Origin: Mugil cephalus
Lineage: Eukaryota; Chordata; Actinopteri; Mugiliformes; Mugilidae
DNA: 64,000 nt
Assembly (NCBI RefSeq): GCF_022458985.1
Contig: NC_061789.1
Coordinates: forward strand, 21,432,357 to 21,496,356
Direction: 5' to 3'
Made by a program: the position numbers and the translations under genes. The notes beneath the pieces are model-generated. The model saw nothing but the letters and a program-made list of their open reading frames with translations, was not told where the DNA came from and did no database searches. Below are positions 60,001 to 64,000 of the stretch, in pieces; position 1 is the first letter of the stretch, and the number at the start of each line of letters is the position of its first letter.

Positions 60001-60554
60001 AAGCCTCATTTTCATTTTTTCCGCACAGGGTGGCTGCGCCATAATCTTGTGCCAACCACTTGATGTTATTAAAACAAGATTAATGAGCTCAAAGGTGGAA
60101 TATAAGGTGAGTGATTTTGGATTTTTGCCTTCATATTTGAAGGGCTGCATTACAGAGGAATCACTGAGTATCTCTCATCACCTTTGCATGTATGTGTTTT
60201 TTTCCAAGAGCTGTGGGGAGAATTACACAACTTGCTGTGACTCTTGTGTGTTTGTCCCCTTGCAGAGTGTGTTTCACTGTCTAACAGAAACAGCAAAGCT
60301 GGGCCCAAGGGCATTCTATAAGGTGGATATCATCTTCACCTTCACATCATGTGTCTCCCTTTGGTCAAAAACCTAACTTTTTATAATGTTCTGTTTTATA
60401 ATGTTGCTGTGTTTAGAACTTTTCCTGAAGTAATGATATGATTTGTGTCCAGGGTCTTGTTCCTGCAGCTGTGCGCCTCATCCCTCACACAGTCTTAACG
60501 TACATGGTCCTCGAAAAGCTAAAACAGCATTTTGGTAAGGTCGTGGTCACCTGA
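57045..60554 (+). CDS. slc25a10: Mitochondrial dicarboxylate carrier
   Basis: Inner-membrane carrier that exchanges malate or succinate for phosphate or sulfur anions. Eleven coding exons: 57045-57134, 57681-57800, 57889-58003, 58113-58161, 58777-58818, 58921-58964, 59090-59160, 59840-59932, 60029-60106, 60266-60322, 60453-60554. Phases close to 286 aa (human 287). Three repeats of the carrier family are present, each with its PxDxx[KR] signature: HPLDLIK (exon 1), TPADLVNVR (exon 4) and QPLDVIKTR (exon 9). Other family landmarks are WYFGGLSSSAAACFTHP, YTGLSASLCRQMTYSLSRFA, GALVSVGQLSCYDQSKQ and FYKGLVPAAVRLIPHT. The start MQENLVSRWYFGG is the only fitting Met. It follows mrpl12 in the same direction, as in human 17q25. 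Confidence 0.96.
59370..59665 (+). repeat. LINE 3' tail in slc25a10 intron 7
   Basis: TTTTACATTTGCACTACTTA is followed by GTGACAATAAATGATTCTTG and ATCGATTCTTGAT, typical of the 3' end and tandem tail of fish CR1/L2-type LINEs. No coding part is recognised. Confidence 0.55.
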
Positions 60555-63500
60555 GATTGTCAGTGGTCACGTTCTAGTCTTCAGAAAACAAGTGGTCCTT
60601 CATCATAAACAGGCACTATCAAATGGCAAATGTAACTGAAGAAATGCACTTTTCATACATTGTCTGTATCCATAACACAAAGGAATTCGTGCATTAATAA
60701 GTCAGGCTCCAGATATCCTCCAGATGAACAATGGACTGTGATCTGTAATTTATTTTTGTGTTTGTCACAGCATTATAAACATTCAACCGAACTTTTTCAT
60801 AATCATTGTCGTAACTTTAACTGTCATGAACTAAAGAAGATGTCTTCTCTAAAGGTGATATGAGAAGTTCAGAAAAAGAGGTCAATTAAATAATGTCAAA
60901 TGTCTTTCACCAGGCAGTTCTGTGCCTCTGCTTATATGCAATATGTATTTGCAATGATGCTGAATTTCAAGTAAAAAACTATCAAACAGCCATGTAAATA
61001 ATTCATCTCTTTACTTATTTCAGCCATGGTTGCACACACCAGATACTCTGTCAGGTCTCCTCTATTTTAAACAGAAATGTTTAACCTTGCATGCACTAGA
61101 ATGAAGAAAGCTCCCACTTGGAGCACTTGAACGCAACATGAAAACAGGCTGCACCTTTTTAAACTTGATTCATGAAGATAGAGTTTTTGTGTCTGAAATT
61201 CTGAGAAAAGAATTATGTATCTTGGTTCAGGAGCTGTATGTGGGTTTGTGGGTTTGTGTTATTTAAGTATTATTTTCCTTAGTATTATCTTTAACAGTGA
61301 TGAACAATCCATCATGTTCAGCTTCAAAAGACTTTTCCATGTCTTAGGTTTACTTAATGCTTATATTGGTGTCAGTACTTGAGCAAATACAGTTCTGTTC
61401 AAGGTTAAAGTCATGGCAGCTCCACATTTGATGCTGTTTGTACGATGTAAAGGTGAAGAACAAGGACTGACTAACATTCTTCGTGTAGTGTGATATGTTA
61501 AAAGACAGACTTCATTAAAAGATTGATGTATGGGCACAACTGTATCTAAACTGTCCCACTATCGAGTTGCTTTCAGTCAATGGACAGGTTGTATAACCCT
61601 GTTAAGCCTGTGCAAAAAGTCATCTGATCGGGACAGTTATCATCTGTGGTTGCCATGGAGTTTGCAAAAATAGCAGCATGATGACGCAGGTGCGTAATAA
61701 CAGATAATTCACTATATAAAAACTGTATGTCTGGGGCTGACTCTGTCCTTTTTAGTGCATATTCTGATTCAGTTTGTGATAAACCACAGACAAAGGTTTG
61801 TGCTTGTAGTTTCCTCCTTATCAGGCACTCTATCTCTGGTAGACTACAGACTGACCACTGAGCCTGAAAACCTCCATTGGGGATACCGATAATGATGTTA
61901 ATGATGTACAAGCACACTTCTTTCTCTCTCTCTGTGTTTTTGCTTCGAGAAAAGAGGATCAAGAAACCACAAACTCTGGTTTGATGCTGAGAAGTGACTG
62001 GCTCAATATCTTGGAACAGTCCTGACAGCAGAATTTGAGAATTTAAACTGAAGTTAATTGTTATTCCAGAAGTTGTGGGTTCATATCACAACACAAGGAG
62101 AAATCATTAGATTTCCATTTGATATTATGTGCATGTAAGTACAGCATGTAAGCATACTTTTTTTTATTTTTTTTAATTCTTATGACTTGAAATTGAAGCC
62201 ACTCTCACAGAATAAGACAAGAGTGTTGAAAACTGATTGATGAACAACAATTCACTCCAGCTGGAGTCTCCAGCAAATACGACTGAAAAAGTGACATTAT
62301 TAAAAGAGGACAAAAATATTCTAATCCACAAAGTCAAGCTTGTAAGTGCTGGTGGGTTTATTTTGGTATTTTACCTTGTCTAGTAATTCATTTCTGAAAT
62401 GAAAAATCAAATAAAGCAGCAGTTAACCTGCCACATTAGATAAAGTAAGTAAAAAAAAAGAAAGTAGTTAAGTAGTCTTAATTCAATGATACATGAATTT
62501 TCAACAGATATTTGTGCGTTTACTTAAAATTTATTCTGATGTACATGAATACGTTATTGTAGTAAAAAAATAAGGTAACAATTTGCATGAATATTTTTGA
62601 GTAGAATGATGCAGTAGCTCAGGAAGTAGAGTGCTCATCCAGTAACTGAAAGGTTGGTGGTTTAATTCCCCACTATCCCTGGTCTGTCAGTTGTGTCTCG
62701 TGGTCAGGTTGGCAGCCACATTTCAGTTGCGGTTGTAACTAGTACTGACACAGTTTATCTTTTTATTATCATTTTAACACAATTAAAATTAAGTTTGTCT
62801 AATTTAAATAAGCTTCTAGGAGACAAGGCAAATCGTTTTGCTTTTACTACAGTTTTACTACTGAGGCCTAACTAGAAAAATCATGTAGAAGGGAATCCTC
62901 CCAGGCCCCTGAAAGCCAAGTAAAATAAACGGATCATTGCATTAGAAGAAACAACTGGAATCCAGGCACCAAAACAGTTCATGTCACCTTTACTTTTCAG
63001 TAAAGCTCTTAGCCTTAGCATCTTTAATTTAGCTATATTTATCATAACTGAAATTAACTAAAACTAAATTAATCTAACTGAAACTGAGACTAATTCACAT
63101 TTCCAAATACATGTACGTCTAGTACTAGTACTCTAGTGTAGCTGTGTTGTATAATATATTGATGTATTAAAAAAGGCTGCTAAGAAAGATGTCCTCTAGA
63201 AACACTTCTTTTGTACCTCTTGAAGGCAAAAACATTGACCCTGACTTCATCCAACTGTTTATTTCCTATCATCATGCTAAGAGCAGCTTGTCTACACGTT
63301 TAAAATCTTCTGTGACATTGCAGAATGTGTGCAAATAATAACAAGCATGTTCAAGGTGGGTGTGCCTTTGTGTCTTTTGCCTCAGACTCAATAAATTACT
63401 TTTATTCAGCACCACTGTCAGGCAGCTGTAGCAAGTTAATGCAATAAAGATCAATTTAATCGCATTATATTTACACTTTCTCAAACGTGTGATCACAACC

Positions 63501-64000
63501 AGTGGGACAACATCCCTATGTTGCCTTAATGTAGGTGGAGAGTTACGTGAAGTAATGCACTTGAGCAATACAACTAAACACAATGTTAATAGCTTTGTGG
63601 ACTGAGCATTATTGATTACTGTGCCTGTTGCACATTGGACCAGGGGCAGGGTCATCTGCCTGTGTCTCTGCTTACCACCCCTTGGCAATCTCTTCTTTTC
63701 TGGCATTCTGTTATATATTACTGATGACTTATATAAAGGCCACTGGACTCCATCAGAGCCAAAGGGTAGTTGATAGCTTTCCATTCTAATTGGCCACCAC
63801 CTACTAAAAAGACTGATTCTTGTAATGTGCAGGGCAGTAAACCTGCTAATAATGTCTGACACTGATAACCCAAACAGCTTAGCAACTGTAACTAGGTAGA
63901 GCAGATCTCTACAGCTGGCGGCTTAACAAGCAAATGGCCTAAATAGTTGGAGTTTTACTTCACAGAATCATTGGCCACAGGACGTAGGCCTGATGAGAAA
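60555..64000. other. Region downstream of slc25a10, no gene recognised
   Basis: AT-rich sequence holding the slc25a10 3' UTR and a SINE-like piece at 62605-62690. A minus-strand open frame of 196 codons at 63272-63862 has no recognisable domain and I do not call it a gene. Confidence 0.55.
62605..62690 (+). repeat. tRNA-derived SINE fragment
   Basis: GCAGTAGCTCAGGAAGTAGA looks like a tRNA A box, and GGTTGGTGGTTTAATTCCCC like a B box about 30 bases later, with a plausible anticodon-arm-like region between. It lacks a clean acceptor stem, so it is a SINE head and not a tRNA gene. Confidence 0.55.

Noticed and set aside
62605-62690. Possible tRNA gene
   Set aside because: A-box- and B-box-like parts are present, but no acceptor stem pairs and the T-loop is altered; called a SINE fragment.
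1-64000. CRISPR arrays, phage, integrons or bacterial operons
   Set aside because: The window is a vertebrate nuclear genome; no direct-repeat arrays with unique spacers and no prokaryotic genes were seen.

Overview
The window is genomic DNA from a teleost fish, most likely a spiny-rayed (percomorph) species. It shows spliced vertebrate genes with short introns, a bloodthirsty-type TRIM gene, an intronless claudin, and many short teleost interspersed repeats (L2/CR1-group LINE tails, a Tc1/mariner remnant, a tRNA-derived SINE). I saw no viral, plasmid, bacterial or CRISPR features.

Layout. 0.7-4.4 kb: a head-to-head pair, fn3krp/fn3k (minus, fructosamine-3-kinase family) and arl16 (plus), sharing a ~0.3 kb promoter; arl16 intron 1 holds a Tc1/mariner remnant. 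5.6-14.2 kb: epn3 (minus), an epsin with ENTH domain, three ubiquitin-interacting motifs, a clathrin-box-like motif and NPF motifs, plus a probable 5' noncoding exon near 14.1 kb. 14.2-19 kb: gene-poor, with a decayed LINE. 19.1-20.3 kb: a RASD-family small GTPase (plus) whose G3 motif has lost its glycine. 21.2-22.1 kb: clustered repeats including an L2-type LINE 3' part. 22.3-25.9 kb: rsad1 (minus, radical-SAM/HemW family). 28.3-29.9 kb: a GIMAP/AIG1-like gene whose nucleotide-binding motifs have all decayed and which ends in a glycine-rich hydrophobic tail. 31.6-33.8 kb: a RING-coiled coil-PRY/SPRY TRIM gene without a B-box. 36.1-36.7 kb: a classical claudin. 39.6-47.1 kb: hgs (20 coding exons, complete). 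49.6-50.9 kb: mettl26 (minus). 51.8-54.2 kb: mrpl12. 57.0-60.6 kb: slc25a10. 60.6-64 kb: no recognised gene.

How the genes relate. This is not an operon. hgs, mrpl12 and slc25a10 repeat the order of human 17q25.3, while epn3 and rsad1 are neighbours on human 17q21. arl16, which sits beside HGS in human, is here about 35 kb away beside fn3krp. Two genes share a theme: epsin and Hgs/Hrs both bind ubiquitinated cargo and clathrin. Three are mitochondrial or probably so: mrpl12, slc25a10 and rsad1. The GIMAP-like and TRIM genes form a small immune-type island within otherwise conserved housekeeping genes.

Exon models were built by hand from splice sites, reading-frame phase and remembered family sequences. 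For every multi-exon gene the phases close and the protein length is close to the family norm. Gene-family assignments are strong; exact paralogue names for the RASD, GIMAP-like, TRIM and claudin genes are not settled. The most unusual items are the two GTPase-family proteins with lost core motifs and the B-box-less TRIM.
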